Below, one piece after another: positions 14,869 through 22,285 of a stretch of DNA of 22,505 bases. The position numbers and the translations under genes were made by a program. Source of the stretch: Pseudomonadota bacterium (GTDB lineage Bacteria; Pseudomonadota; Gammaproteobacteria; Xanthomonadales; Xanthomonadaceae); NCBI GenBank assembly GCA_023423605.1, contig JAFAFF010000333.1:1-22505 (forward strand), given 5' to 3'. The notes beneath the pieces were generated by a model. That model did no database searches and was not told the DNA's origin. It saw only the letters and a list, made by a program, of their open reading frames with translations. Numbering within the stretch: position 1 is the stretch's first letter; the number at the start of each line of letters is the position of its first letter.

Positions 14869-16947
14869 ATGAAATTCCGTCATGCCCTGTTGCCGTTGAG
14901 CCTGCTCGCGGCGCTGCCGACCGTGGCTGCTGCCCGTGGCCTCGATGTCCGCGACATGATCGCCATGGACCGGGTTTCCGCCCCCGTGCTCACCGCCGAT
15001 GGCGGCACCGTGGTCTTCGCCAAGCGCAGCGTGGATGCCCAGCAGAAGGCCAGCAGCGCGCTGTTCGTACGCAACCTGCGTACCCGCGATGCCGCTCCGC
15101 CGAAGCAGCTCACCCCGGCCGGCTGGATCGTCAGTTCGGCCTCGTTGTCCGCCGACGGCCGCAACGTGTACTTCCTGAGCGCGAAGAACGGCAGCCAGCA
15201 GCTCTACGTGCAGGGCCTGCAGGGAGGCGCGCCGCGCCAGCTGACCGATTTCCCGGTGGATGTGGACAGCTACCACGTCTCGCCCCAGGACGACCGCGTG
15301 CTGTTCAGCGCCGGAGTCTTCCAGGACTGTGGTTCGGATCTGGCCTGCACGGACAAGCGGCTTGCCGAGCGCAAGGACGTCAAGGCCAGTGGCCAGGTGT
15401 TCGATTCGATGTTCGTGCGTCACTGGGATACCTGGAACGACGGCCGCCGCAACACCCTGTTCGTGGCGCCGCTGCCCACCGGCAAGGCGGCGGCAGTGAA
15501 GGGTGCTTCGGCGCTGAGCGCGACGCTGGCCGGCGATGCGCCTTCCAAGCCGTTCGGTGGCAATGATGATTTCGCCTGGGCGCCGGATGGCCGCAGTGTG
15601 GTGGCCAGCATCCGCGTGGCCGGCCGCGAGGAACCGTGGTCGACCAACTTCGACCTGTACCGCTTCGATGCCGACGGAAAGTCCGCGCCGGTCAACCTGA
15701 CCGCAGACAACAAGGCCTGGGATGCCGGCCCGGTGTTCAGTGCCGATGGCAGCACCCTGTTCTACCGCGCCATGAAGCGTCCCGGTTTCGAAGCGGACCG
15801 CTTCGGCCTGATGGCGCTCGACCTGGCCAGCGGCAGCCGCCGCGAGATCGCTTCGGACTGGGATCGCTCGGCAGGCGGCATCGTGCTGTCGGCGGATGGC
15901 AACACCCTCTACACCACCGCCGACGACATGGGCGAGCATCCGTTGTTCGCCGTGGACGTGGTCAGTGGCAAGGTGACGAAGCTGGTGGGCGAGGGCAGCG
16001 TGACCGCGGTGGATGTGGCCGGCAACAGCGTGGCCATCACCCGCAACAGCCTGAAGAGCAACGACCAGGTACTGGTGGGCATGCTGCCAGCCGCCGGCCA
16101 GGCGATGGGCGAGCTGCGCGCGCTGACCCCGGCAGCCGGCGATGTGCTGAAGGACGTCGATTTCGGCGATTTCGAGCAGTTCTCGTTCAAGGGCTGGAAC
16201 AACGAGACCGTGCATGGCTACGTGGTCAAGCCGCACGATTACCAGGAAGGAAAGTCGTACCCGGTGGCCTTCCTGATCCACGGGGGTCCGCAGGGCAGCT
16301 TCGGCAATGGCTGGAGCTACCGCTGGAATCCGCAGACCTATACCGGCCAGGGCTATGCCGTGGTGATGATCGATTTCCACGGTTCCACCGGTTACGGCCA
16401 GGCGTTCACCGATGCGATCAGCCAGCACTGGGGCGACCGTCCGCTGGAAGACCTGCAGAAGGGCTGGGACGCGGCGCTGAAGAAGTATTCCTTCCTGGAC
16501 GGTGACAAGGCATGCGCGCTGGGCGCGAGCTACGGCGGCTTCATGGTCAACTGGATCGCCGGCAACTGGAACAGCCCGTTCAAGTGCCTGGTCAACCATG
16601 ACGGTGTGTTCGACCAGCGCATGATGGGGTACGCCACCGAGGAACTGTGGTTCACCGAGTGGGAGCAGGGCGGCACGCCGTACGAGAAGGCGGCGAACTA
16701 CGAGAAGTTCAATCCGGTCAACCACGTGGCGGACTGGAAGAAGCCGATCCTGATCATCCACGGCCAGCAGGATTTCCGCATTCCGGTGGAGCAGGGACTG
16801 GCAGCGTTCACGGCGGCGCAGCGCCAGGGCATCGAGTCGAAGTTCCTGTATTTCCCGGATGAGAACCACTGGGTGCTGAAGCCGGCCAACAGTGTGCTGT
16901 GGCACGACACGGTGAACGGTTGGCTGAAGCAGCACATCGGCCAGTAA
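14869..16947 (+). CDS. Exported S9-family peptidase, DPP/acylaminoacyl-peptidase type
   Basis: A 692-residue serine peptidase, only distantly like the one at 8831. The signal peptide MKFRHALLPLSLLAALPTVA, probably cut near residue 22, predicts export. The propeller region shows TolB-like repeats: VSAPVLTADGGTVVF, SASLSADGRNVYFLS, DDFAWAPDGRSVV, GPVFSADGSTLFY, GIVLSADGNTLY. The catalytic domain has IHGGPQGSFGNGW, IDFHGSTGYGQAF, the nucleophile GASYGGFMVN (Ser554), Asp635 in HGQQDFRIP and His667 in DENHWV. That is a complete triad. Relatives release dipeptides or trim blocked peptides. The ATG at 14869 has GGAG eight bases upstream. It is on the same strand as the OPT gene, 138 bp away across a REP pair, so it is likely to have its own promoter. 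A hairpin terminator follows. Confidence 0.94.
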   Translation: MKFRHALLPLSLLAALPTVAAARGLDVRDMIAMDRVSAPVLTADGGTVVFAKRSVDAQQKASSALFVRNLRTRDAAPPKQLTPAGWIVSSASLSADGRNVYFLSAKNGSQQLYVQGLQGGAPRQLTDFPVDVDSYHVSPQDDRVLFSAGVFQDCGSDLACTDKRLAERKDVKASGQVFDSMFVRHWDTWNDGRRNTLFVAPLPTGKAAAVKGASALSATLAGDAPSKPFGGNDDFAWAPDGRSVVASIRVAGREEPWSTNFDLYRFDADGKSAPVNLTADNKAWDAGPVFSADGSTLFYRAMKRPGFEADRFGLMALDLASGSRREIASDWDRSAGGIVLSADGNTLYTTADDMGEHPLFAVDVVSGKVTKLVGEGSVTAVDVAGNSVAITRNSLKSNDQVLVGMLPAAGQAMGELRALTPAAGDVLKDVDFGDFEQFSFKGWNNETVHGYVVKPHDYQEGKSYPVAFLIHGGPQGSFGNGWSYRWNPQTYTGQGYAVVMIDFHGSTGYGQAFTDAISQHWGDRPLEDLQKGWDAALKKYSFLDGDKACALGASYGGFMVNWIAGNWNSPFKCLVNHDGVFDQRMMGYATEELWFTEWEQGGTPYEKAANYEKFNPVNHVADWKKPILIIHGQQDFRIPVEQGLAAFTAAQRQGIESKFLYFPDENHWVLKPANSVLWHDTVNGWLKQHIGQ

Positions 16948-16953
16948 GCCTCA

Positions 16954-16980
16954 CGACGCCGCCCTTCGGGGCGGCGTTGT
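16954..16980 (+). terminator. Hairpin terminator after the second S9 peptidase
   Basis: A 9-bp stem ACGCCGCCC/GGGCGGCGT with the stable TTCG tetraloop (16956-16977) begins 8 bases past the stop. The following TGTGGTTCTTG is only moderately T-rich, so termination may be partial. Confidence 0.7.
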
Positions 16981-17013
16981 GGTTCTTGCGGTCACGTCGG
17001 TCCAGGTAGCTGG

Positions 17014-17118
17014 AGGCGGTGGGCAGGGCTGTGCAGGACCCGCCGTGAACCCATCCATGGGGGCTCGTTTCCGCCCATCCAGGGCTCCAACGGTCCTGCA
17101 CAGCCCTGCCCACCGCCT
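17014..17118. repeat. 105-bp imperfect palindrome with 27-bp perfect arms
   Basis: Bases 17014-17040 and 17092-17118 are perfect reverse complements over 27 bp (arm core GGCGGTGGGCAGGGCTGTGC). The 51-base centre is itself partly self-complementary, around CCCATCCATGG and CCCATCCAGGG, so the whole could form one long imperfect hairpin. It looks like an interspersed intergenic element of Stenotrophomonas/Xanthomonas rather than a terminator, since no T-tract follows. Family membership is inference. Confidence 0.8.
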
Positions 17119-17137
17119 CATGTTCATGAGCCCCAGC

Positions 17138-17239
17138 TCAGCCGCGGCCCAGCAGACTCCGTTCCACCAGCCATGTGCGGGCATCCTCGGCATCGTGCTC
17201 GAACCGCGCCGAGTGAAAGCCTGGGCGCTGTTGTTGCAT
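17138..17239 (-). pseudogene. Duplicated C-terminal fragment of the HExxH gene
   Basis: A leftward 33-residue frame from the ATG at 17239 (MQQQRPGFHSARFEHDAEDA...) contains 17 residues that follow the same order as the C-terminus of the neighbouring HExxH protein: FEHDAEDARTWLVER. It then ends SLLGRG instead of GLPTA. At DNA level 46 bases are identical (17160-17205 versus 17300-17345), and similarity fades on both sides. No ribosome site is evident. A remnant of an old tandem duplication is the simplest reading; a small functional protein cannot be excluded. Confidence 0.55.
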
Positions 17240-17345
17240 GGCGCGTCGCCACGCGCCCGGGACGTACCGCGCCTGTAGTGCTACGCCGTCGGCAGCCCGC
17301 GTTCCACCAGCCATGTGCGGGCATCCTCGGCATCGTGCTCGAACC
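17160..17345. repeat. 46-bp direct repeat, two copies 140 bp apart
   Basis: 17160-17205 and 17300-17345 are identical, starting CGTTCCACCAGCCATGTGCG. The right copy encodes the C-terminus of the HExxH protein; the left copy lies beyond its stop codon. The offset of 140 bases is not a multiple of 3, so the two copies are read in different frames. Confidence 0.9.
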
Positions 17346-17760
17346 ACGCCTTCGTGGAACCCAGCCGATACGTATACCCCCACGCATCCATGTCCGCCAT
17401 CAGGCGATCGCTGCCCACGCCGGGCAGCCGCCCGGCCAGAACGATCTGCAGGTAGCAGGTGGCGTCTTCTTCCGGCACCGAATCGGTGGCGTCGGTATGC
17501 ACCAGCGCGCGCCGCTGCGGCGGCAGCACGATCAGGTGGCAGGCCTCGTGCAGCATCGAATGCACCGGCGTGTCATCGCGTACATACACGTTGCTGCCGA
17601 TGATGCCGGCCTCCGGTTCGCCCCAGTAACTGCCGGGAATCGCTTCGCCCGGCGCCACGTGATGCAGCTCCAGGTCGTACCCGGCAAGCAGGCGCCGTGC
17701 ATCGGCGAAGGCGATATCGCCGACGCGTGTGACGTTCGGTGGGGGCGTGGAATCGGTCAT
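17281..17760 (-). CDS. Uncharacterised HExxH protein (putative metal-dependent hydrolase)
   Basis: A 159-residue cytoplasmic-type protein of unknown function. Its centre has VHSMLHEACHLIVLP with HEACH at residues 71-75, the zinc-peptidase signature. About 22 residues later EEDATCYLQ (Glu97-Glu98) could supply a third metal ligand, as in gluzincins. Other conserved-looking stretches are GSYWGEPEAGIIG (43-55), VHTDATD (87-93), LPGVG (112-116) and the C-terminal AWFEHDAEDARTWL. There is no signal peptide or membrane segment. The ATG at 17760 gives the sensible start MTDSTPPP; no Shine-Dalgarno is visible. It lies 49 bp after minE on the same strand with a hairpin between them, so it may be the last gene of the min operon. 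Whether it is an active peptidase is unknown. Its last codons are duplicated beyond its stop. Confidence 0.8.
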   Translation of the reverse strand: MTDSTPPPNVTRVGDIAFADARRLLAGYDLELHHVAPGEAIPGSYWGEPEAGIIGSNVYVRDDTPVHSMLHEACHLIVLPPQRRALVHTDATDSVPEEDATCYLQIVLAGRLPGVGSDRLMADMDAWGYTYRLGSTKAWFEHDAEDARTWLVERGLPTA

Positions 17761-17780
17761 GTGCACAGGTCGTCGACCCC

Positions 17781-17799
17781 GCCCGCGGCATGCGCGGGC
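17781..17799 (-). other. Stem-loop between minE and the HExxH gene
   Basis: GCCCGCG-GCATG-CGCGGGC is a perfect 7-bp GC stem with a 5-base loop in the 49-bp gap. No T-tract follows leftward, so it is probably not a full terminator; it could stabilise or attenuate the mRNA. Confidence 0.45.
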
Positions 17800-17809
17800 A
17801 GGGCGGCAG

Positions 17810-18070
17810 TCAGGCCTTTTCCGGGCCTTCCGGCAGGGCGACGGAAATATCCAGCACGTCGTGCTGGCCATCCTTGACCAGATCCACCTTCACTGCATCG
17901 GCATCGATGCTCACGTACTTCTTGATCACTTCCAGCAGCTCGCGCTGCAGCAGGGGCAGGTAATCCGGGCCACCGCGGTGGCTGCGTTCCTGCGCGATGA
18001 TGATCTGCAGGCGGTTCTTCGCGGTTTCAGCGGTGGTCTTCTTCGTCTTGAGGAAATCGAACAGGCCCAT
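17810..18070 (-). CDS. minE: Cell division topological specificity factor MinE
   Basis: An 86-residue protein that releases MinC from and stimulates the ATPase of MinD at the membrane, driving pole-to-pole oscillation so that Z-rings form at midcell. The N-terminus MGLFDFL is the membrane-targeting helix; [14 protein letters not shown] is the anti-MinCD contact segment, and [17 protein letters not shown] plus [21 protein letters not shown] form the topological specificity domain. Length is normal. Its ATG lies 2 bases past the minD stop, so translation is surely linked. Confidence 0.97.
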   Translation of the reverse strand: MGLFDFLKTKKTTAETAKNRLQIIIAQERSHRGGPDYLPLLQRELLEVIKKYVSIDADAVKVDLVKDGQHDVLDISVALPEGPEKA

Positions 18071-18072
18071 GC

Positions 18073-18882
18073 TTACCCTCCGAACAGCTTGCTGAAGAAG
18101 CCCTTCTTCTCCACGGTGGTGAAGCGCATCGGCCGCTCCTCGCCCAGGATGCGGCCCACCGCATCGTCATACGCCTGGCCGGCTGCCGATTCGGCATCCA
18201 GGATCACCGGCTCGCCCTTGTTGGAGGCATTGAGCACATCGCCGGATTCGGGGATGACACCAATGGCCTTCAGGCCCAGCACTTCCTCCACGTCGCTGAT
18301 GCTCAGCATCTCGCCGGTTTCCACGCGCGGCGGGCTGTAGCGGGTCAGCAGCAGGAAGGCCGGCACGTCCTGGCCGGATTCGGCCTTGTGGGTCTTCGAA
18401 TCCAGCAGGCCGATGATGCGGTCCGAATCGCGCACCGAAGACACTTCCGGGTTCACCACCACGACCGCGCGGTCGGCGAAATACATGGCCAGGAACGCAC
18501 CCTTCTCGATACCGGCCGGCGAATCGCAGATGATGAAATCGAAGCCGTCCGCGGCCAGGTCCTTGAGCACCTTGCCCACGCCTTCCTGGGTCAGCGCATC
18601 CTTGTCGCGGGTCTGCGAGGCAGCCAGCACGTACAGGTTCTCGAAGCGCTTGTCCTTGATGAGGGCCTGCTTGAGGGTGGCTTCGCCATGCACCACGTTG
18701 ACGAAGTCGTACACCACGCGGCGTTCGCAGCCCATGATGAGGTCAAGGTTGCGCAGGCCGACGTCGAAGTCGATCACGGCCACCTTCTTGCCACGACGCG
18801 CCAGGCCGCAGGCCAGGCTCGCGCTGGTTGTGGTCTTGCCGACGCCGCCCTTGCCAGAGGTGACTACGATGATTTCAGCCAA
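18073..18882 (-). CDS. minD: Septum-site determining ATPase MinD
   Basis: A 269-residue ParA/MinD-family ATPase that dimerises on the inner membrane with ATP, recruits MinC and is displaced by MinE. The deviant Walker A is [10 protein letters not shown] (9-18), with the signature lysine in [20 protein letters not shown] holds switch I, and [11 protein letters not shown] the Walker B/switch II. The C-terminal amphipathic membrane-targeting helix is [11 protein letters not shown] at the very end. All motifs are intact and the length is normal. It follows minC by 35 bp and precedes minE by 2 bp. The ATG at 18882 has AGGAG upstream (leftward, GAGAAGTCC). Confidence 0.98.
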   Translation of the reverse strand: MAEIIVVTSGKGGVGKTTTSASLACGLARRGKKVAVIDFDVGLRNLDLIMGCERRVVYDFVNVVHGEATLKQALIKDKRFENLYVLAASQTRDKDALTQEGVGKVLKDLAADGFDFIICDSPAGIEKGAFLAMYFADRAVVVVNPEVSSVRDSDRIIGLLDSKTHKAESGQDVPAFLLLTRYSPPRVETGEMLSISDVEEVLGLKAIGVIPESGDVLNASNKGEPVILDAESAAGQAYDDAVGRILGEERPMRFTTVEKKGFFSKLFGG

Positions 18883-18917
18883 AGGACTTCTCCTGCTCTA
18901 GTTTGGTTGGAGCTGCG

Positions 18918-19712
18918 TCAATCCAGCGCAGCGATCTTGATCTGGTCCTGTTCCAGCCAGACCTGCACGGCCTTGCCGCGCAGGGTGTCCGGTACATCAT
19001 CCAATACTTTGTAGTGGCCGGCGATGGCCACCAGTTCGGCATGGAAATCGCGGCAGAAAATGCGTGCCGACGTGTTGCCCTGGGCACCGGCCAGCGCGCG
19101 GCCACGCAGGGTGCCGTAGATATGGATGCTGCCATCGGCGATGACTTCGGCGCCGGCGCCGACCGTGGCCATCACCGTCAGGTCGCAGTTTTCCGCGTAC
19201 AGCTGCTGGCCGGAGCGCACGTTGGCCAGCTGCATGCGGCCCGGCTTCGGTGCGGCCGCAGTGCCCGCCGCGGGCGCGGTGGCCAGTGCGGCCGCAGCCG
19301 GCGCCGCGCGACGGCCTTCGCGCGCGGCAGGCGCAGGCGTTCTTGCCGGGGCTGGCGCGGCGGCCTGTTCAAGCGCTTCGGCGCGTTCGTACTGGGCGCG
19401 GAATTTGGCCAGCAGGGGCAGGCCAAGCTGCTGCGACAGCACCTCGGTCTCGCTGGTGCCGTAGGCCAGCGCCACCGGCAGCACGCCAGCACCGCGCAGG
19501 CCATCCAGCAGCGCCTGCGCGCTGGCCACGTCCGGGGTACGGCTCAGGCCACCGAAATCCAGGATCACCGCGGCACGGCCAAACAGCTTCGGCGCGCGCG
19601 TTACCCGTTCCTTCATTTCCTGCACCAGCCGCGCCACGTCCATCGTGCGCACGCGCAGGTTGGCAATTCCCACCTGGCCGATCTTCAGTTCTCCGGCCTG
19701 TTCGTAATCCAT
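18918..19712 (-). CDS. minC: Septum-site determining inhibitor MinC
   Basis: A 264-residue inhibitor of FtsZ polymerisation, active where MinD carries it. The N-terminal FtsZ-acting domain spans about residues 1-105 (ELKIGQVGIANLRVRTMDV, KLFGRAAVILDFGGLS). A long Ala/Pro linker follows (about 120-165), then the C-terminal right-handed beta-helix that dimerises and binds MinD: SGQQLYAENCDLTVMATVGAGAEVIADGSIHIYGTLRGRALAGA. The C-terminus ends KIAALD. The ATG at 19712 is used here. A GTG at 19724, with GGGGA six bases before it, would give MAVNMDYEQ and resembles the N-terminus I recall for Xanthomonas MinC, so it may be the true start. The GNAT stop overlaps this region within a base or two, implying translational coupling. 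Confidence 0.96.
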   Translation of the reverse strand: MDYEQAGELKIGQVGIANLRVRTMDVARLVQEMKERVTRAPKLFGRAAVILDFGGLSRTPDVASAQALLDGLRGAGVLPVALAYGTSETEVLSQQLGLPLLAKFRAQYERAEALEQAAAPAPARTPAPAAREGRRAAPAAAALATAPAAGTAAAPKPGRMQLANVRSGQQLYAENCDLTVMATVGAGAEVIADGSIHIYGTLRGRALAGAQGNTSARIFCRDFHAELVAIAGHYKVLDDVPDTLRGKAVQVWLEQDQIKIAALD

Positions 19713-19725
19713 GTTCACCGCCACC

Positions 19726-20325
19726 TCAGGTCCCCGTCGGCCGCTGTGCCTGCGCCGCCGGCAGCTGCCGGCCCCGTGCCCAGGCCACGTCCGGCAGCTT
19801 GCCGCCGTAGGTTTCCTGCACCCATGCATGGCTGCACAGCTGCTTGGTCAGCATGCTGGCACGCACATCGACGTTCGGCATCATGTTCTGGCCCACTTCG
19901 CGGAAACCGAAGCTGCCGTGGAAAAGCAGCGCCGCGTCGGCGCCATGGTCGAGGAACACCTCGCAGGTCAACTGCGGATAGCGCAGCTCGGCAAAGCTCT
20001 GTGCATCGGCGTAGAAGGCCCGCCCGACGCCACCGCCACGGCGGCGGCTGGCCACCACGATGCGGTCGATATAGAAGAAGCTGCTGTCCAGGTGCTGCTT
20101 GAACCAGGCGAAGTTGCTGCTGTCGTGCGTGCTGTCGCTGCCGAAACCGATCAGGAAGCCGGCGAGGTTGCCATCGCGCTCGGCAACGCGGAAGTACTCT
20201 GCGGTTTCGTAGAACAGGTGCAGGCGGTGCGAATCCAGCGGCAGGATCGCCAGGCCGGCATTGTTGTTCAAGGCCAGGACGGAATCGAGCTCATGCTCGC
20301 GCACGTCGCGGATGACAATCGACAT
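19726..20325 (-). CDS. GNAT-family N-acetyltransferase
   Basis: A 199-residue protein with the GNAT fold, transferring an acetyl group from acetyl-CoA to an unknown acceptor. The pyrophosphate-binding motif A is in IDRIVVASRRRGGGVGRAFY (residues 86-105), after a beta-strand as expected. It is followed by CEVFLDHGADAALLFHGSFGFREVG, the motif B region with the usual N-F-GF arrangement near the acceptor site. The C-terminal tail (about 165-199) is unlike the core and Pro/Ala-rich. The ATG at 20325 has CGGAG about 7 bases upstream; the preceding codons read as leader. A -10-like AATAAT lies at 20377-20382 (leftward). It is the first gene of the cluster leading into minC and its stop lies 1 base from the possible minC GTG. 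Acceptor and role in division are unknown. Confidence 0.88.
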   Translation of the reverse strand: MSIVIRDVREHELDSVLALNNNAGLAILPLDSHRLHLFYETAEYFRVAERDGNLAGFLIGFGSDSTHDSSNFAWFKQHLDSSFFYIDRIVVASRRRGGGVGRAFYADAQSFAELRYPQLTCEVFLDHGADAALLFHGSFGFREVGQNMMPNVDVRASMLTKQLCSHAWVQETYGGKLPDVAWARGRQLPAAQAQRPTGT

Positions 20326-20431
20326 TGTGACTCCGTGGGGTGATGCATGTGGCCCGTTTCCAGACCCTTCCCCGGGATTATTGCATGGGGGCGCCGCCAC
20401 CGGGGGAAACCGGGCCATGACTTCCGAGGGA

Positions 20432-20459
20432 GTGACGCAGGTCGGGTTCAGCCTACTAT
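20432..20459 (+). promoter_or_regulatory. Promoter for the two-component operon, probably leaderless
   Basis: GTGACG (20432-20437) and TACTAT (20454-20459) are spaced by 16 bases and fit sigma-70. The -10 is followed by GCACGG and then the ATG, so transcription starting 7 bases past the -10 would begin at the start codon. No Shine-Dalgarno is present. Confidence 0.55.
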
Positions 20460-20465
20460 GCACGG

Positions 20466-21644
20466 ATGTTCGGTGCCCTCAGTCATACCCGCGTCCTCCG
20501 CCTGGCCGGCCTGTTCACCTGGGTGCTGGTCGGCCTGCCGTTGGTGCTGCTCGCCGTGGGCGAGCCGGCGGCCATGCGCTGGGGCCTGCTCTCGTTCGTT
20601 TCCTACCTGCTGTTCGGCGGCGCGTATTTCTGGCTGACCCGCGACCTGCGCAGCGGCGGCCACGCCAGCCTGTTCGACCGCGGCATGCTGGTGCTGCTGA
20701 CCATCTGCGCGCTGGGGGTGAGCTTCTTCAGCGGCTCCGGGCTGGGCAGCATCCTGATGATGGTCGCCGCCGGGGTCATCCCCTGGATGCTGCCGGCGCG
20801 CTTTGGCGTGATCTGGCTGATGGTGAGCCAGCTCGCGGTGGCCCCGGTGTACTACATCTTCCTGCCGTTCCCGCTGTTCGAGGCGATCATGCAGTCGCTG
20901 CTGTACGGCGGGTTTTCAATGTTCATCTTCGTGACCAGCCTGGTCGCGCGGCAGCAGACCGATGCCCGCGAGGAACAACGCCGCCTCAACACCGAACTGC
21001 GTGCGACCCGCGTGCTGCTGGCCGAAAGCGCGCGGGTGAACGAGCGCACGCGCATTTCCCGTGAACTGCATGACCTGCTGGGGCACCACCTCACCGCGCT
21101 CAGCCTGAACCTGGAAGTGGCCGGGCACATCACCGAAGGCCGCGCCCAGGAACACGTGCACCAGGCCCACACGCTGGCCAAGCTGTTGCTGACCGACGTG
21201 CGCGAGGCGGTCAGCCACCTGCGCGACAGCGGAGCGATCGACCTGGCCGCCGCGCTGCGCCCGTTGACCGAACAGGTGCCGTCGCTGGACATCCACCTGG
21301 ACGTGCCCAGTCCGCTGAACGTGGAAGATCCCGAGCGCGCGCACGTGCTGTTGCGCTGCACCCAGGAGATCATCACCAATGCCGTGCGCCATGCCGGTGC
21401 CCGCAACCTGTGGATCAGCGTGCGCCGCGAGGAGGATGGCGTGAGCCTGGAAGCGCGCGACGACGGCGCGGGCAACGAGGGCATCGTGGTGGGCAACGGA
21501 CTGCGCGGAATGCGCGAACGCCTGCAACAATGCGGCGGTGACCTGCAGATACAGACTCGCCGTGGCGAAGGCTTCCGCCTGCGTGCCACGGTCCCCGGTG
21601 TGCCCGCGCTCGCGCTGAGCACCGCTCCTGAAGGAGTACGTTGA
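20466..21644 (+). CDS. Membrane sensor histidine kinase, NarL/DesK type
   Basis: A 392-residue sensor kinase. The N-terminal 160 residues hold about five to six membrane helices with very short loops, so the signal is probably sensed in or at the membrane, as in DesK-like kinases. A coiled stretch (RQQTDAREEQRRLNTELRATRVLL) leads to the HisKA_3 dimerisation domain ERTRISRELHDLLGHHLTAL, whose phospho-accepting histidine is His202. The catalytic domain has the N-box ITNAVRHAGA (Asn305), the G1 box ARDDGAG and the G2 box GNGLRGMRERL. The ATG at 20466 has no ribosome site, consistent with a leaderless mRNA. Its stop overlaps the regulator's ATG by one base, so the two form an operon. The stimulus cannot be read from sequence. 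Confidence 0.93.
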   Translation: MFGALSHTRVLRLAGLFTWVLVGLPLVLLAVGEPAAMRWGLLSFVSYLLFGGAYFWLTRDLRSGGHASLFDRGMLVLLTICALGVSFFSGSGLGSILMMVAAGVIPWMLPARFGVIWLMVSQLAVAPVYYIFLPFPLFEAIMQSLLYGGFSMFIFVTSLVARQQTDAREEQRRLNTELRATRVLLAESARVNERTRISRELHDLLGHHLTALSLNLEVAGHITEGRAQEHVHQAHTLAKLLLTDVREAVSHLRDSGAIDLAAALRPLTEQVPSLDIHLDVPSPLNVEDPERAHVLLRCTQEIITNAVRHAGARNLWISVRREEDGVSLEARDDGAGNEGIVVGNGLRGMRERLQQCGGDLQIQTRRGEGFRLRATVPGVPALALSTAPEGVR

Positions 21645-22285
21645 TGATTCGCGTGTGCCTGGTCGATGACCAAACCCTGGTGCGGCAGGGAATCCGCTCG
21701 CTGCTGGCCCTCGATGATGGCATCGAGGTGGTGGCCGAGGCCGCCGATGGCCGGCAGGCGGTGGAAATGATTCCGCAGGTGAAGCCGGACGTGGTGCTGA
21801 TGGACATGCGCATGCCCGCCATGTCCGGGCTGGAGGCATTGCAGATGCTGTCCCGTCTGCAGCAGCTGCCGCCGACCATCATCCTGACCACCTTCGATGA
21901 TGACCAACTGGTACTGGCCGGCCTGAAGGCCGGTGCCAAGGGCTATCTGCTCAAGGATGTGACCCTGGAGCAACTGGTGGGGGCCATCCGCACCGTGTCC
22001 GAAGGGGGCTCGCTGGTGCAGCCGGCGGTGACCCAGCGGCTGCTGTCCGGCTTGGAGCATATGCGCAACGAGTTCGTCAGCCTGGACCGGCCCGATCCGC
22101 TTACCGACCGCGAAACCGAAATCCTGCGCCTGATGGCCAGCGGTTTCTCCAACAAGGAGATCGCCAATTCGCTGGGGGTGGCCGAAGGCACCATCAAGAA
22201 CCATGTTTCCAACATTCTGTCCAAGCTCGGGGTGCGCGACCGCACGCGTGCGGTGCTGAAGGCCTTCGAACTCCAGCTGGTCTGA
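21644..22285 (+). CDS. NarL/FixJ-family response regulator
   Basis: A 213-residue DNA-binding regulator, phosphorylated by the kinase encoded just upstream. The receiver domain (1-120) has the acidic pair DD (8-9 region), the phospho-accepting Asp54 in VLMDMRMPAMSG, Thr82/Thr83 and the conserved Lys104 in YLLKD. The LuxR-type helix-turn-helix is LTDRETEILRLMASGFSNKEIA...EGTIKNHVSNILSKL (about 153-195). Everything needed for activity is present and the length is standard. The start chosen is the ATG at 21644, overlapping the kinase stop as TGATG, with AAGGAG seven bases upstream. The overlap ensures co-translation. Target genes are unknown; the promoter at the right end of the window is one candidate. 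Confidence 0.95.
   Translation: MIRVCLVDDQTLVRQGIRSLLALDDGIEVVAEAADGRQAVEMIPQVKPDVVLMDMRMPAMSGLEALQMLSRLQQLPPTIILTTFDDDQLVLAGLKAGAKGYLLKDVTLEQLVGAIRTVSEGGSLVQPAVTQRLLSGLEHMRNEFVSLDRPDPLTDRETEILRLMASGFSNKEIANSLGVAEGTIKNHVSNILSKLGVRDRTRAVLKAFELQLV

Larger units (their letters stand above)
16948..17280. other. Gene-poor stretch between the S9 peptidase and HExxH gene
   Basis: These 333 bases hold, in order, a terminator (16954-16980), a large imperfect palindrome (17014-17118) and a duplicated fragment of the neighbouring gene's 3' end (17138-17239, leftward). Short open frames crossing the palindrome on either strand are Pro/Arg/Gly-rich and I do not accept them as genes. Confidence 0.7.

Noticed and set aside
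14833..16935. Very long open frame antisense to the second S9 peptidase (700 codons)
   Set aside because: His/Arg/Gln-rich with no domain or hydrophobic logic; it mirrors a high-GC gene whose opposite frame seldom contains stops.
16951..17193. Short Pro/Arg-rich open frames across the 105-bp palindrome
   Set aside because: They have no ribosome sites, lie in a repeat, and read alike on both strands because of its symmetry.
17275..17284. GTAGTGCTAC at the HExxH stop as a collapsed SMAG relic
   Set aside because: It equals the feet of a SMAG unit with the stem missing, but ten bases are too few to separate from chance.
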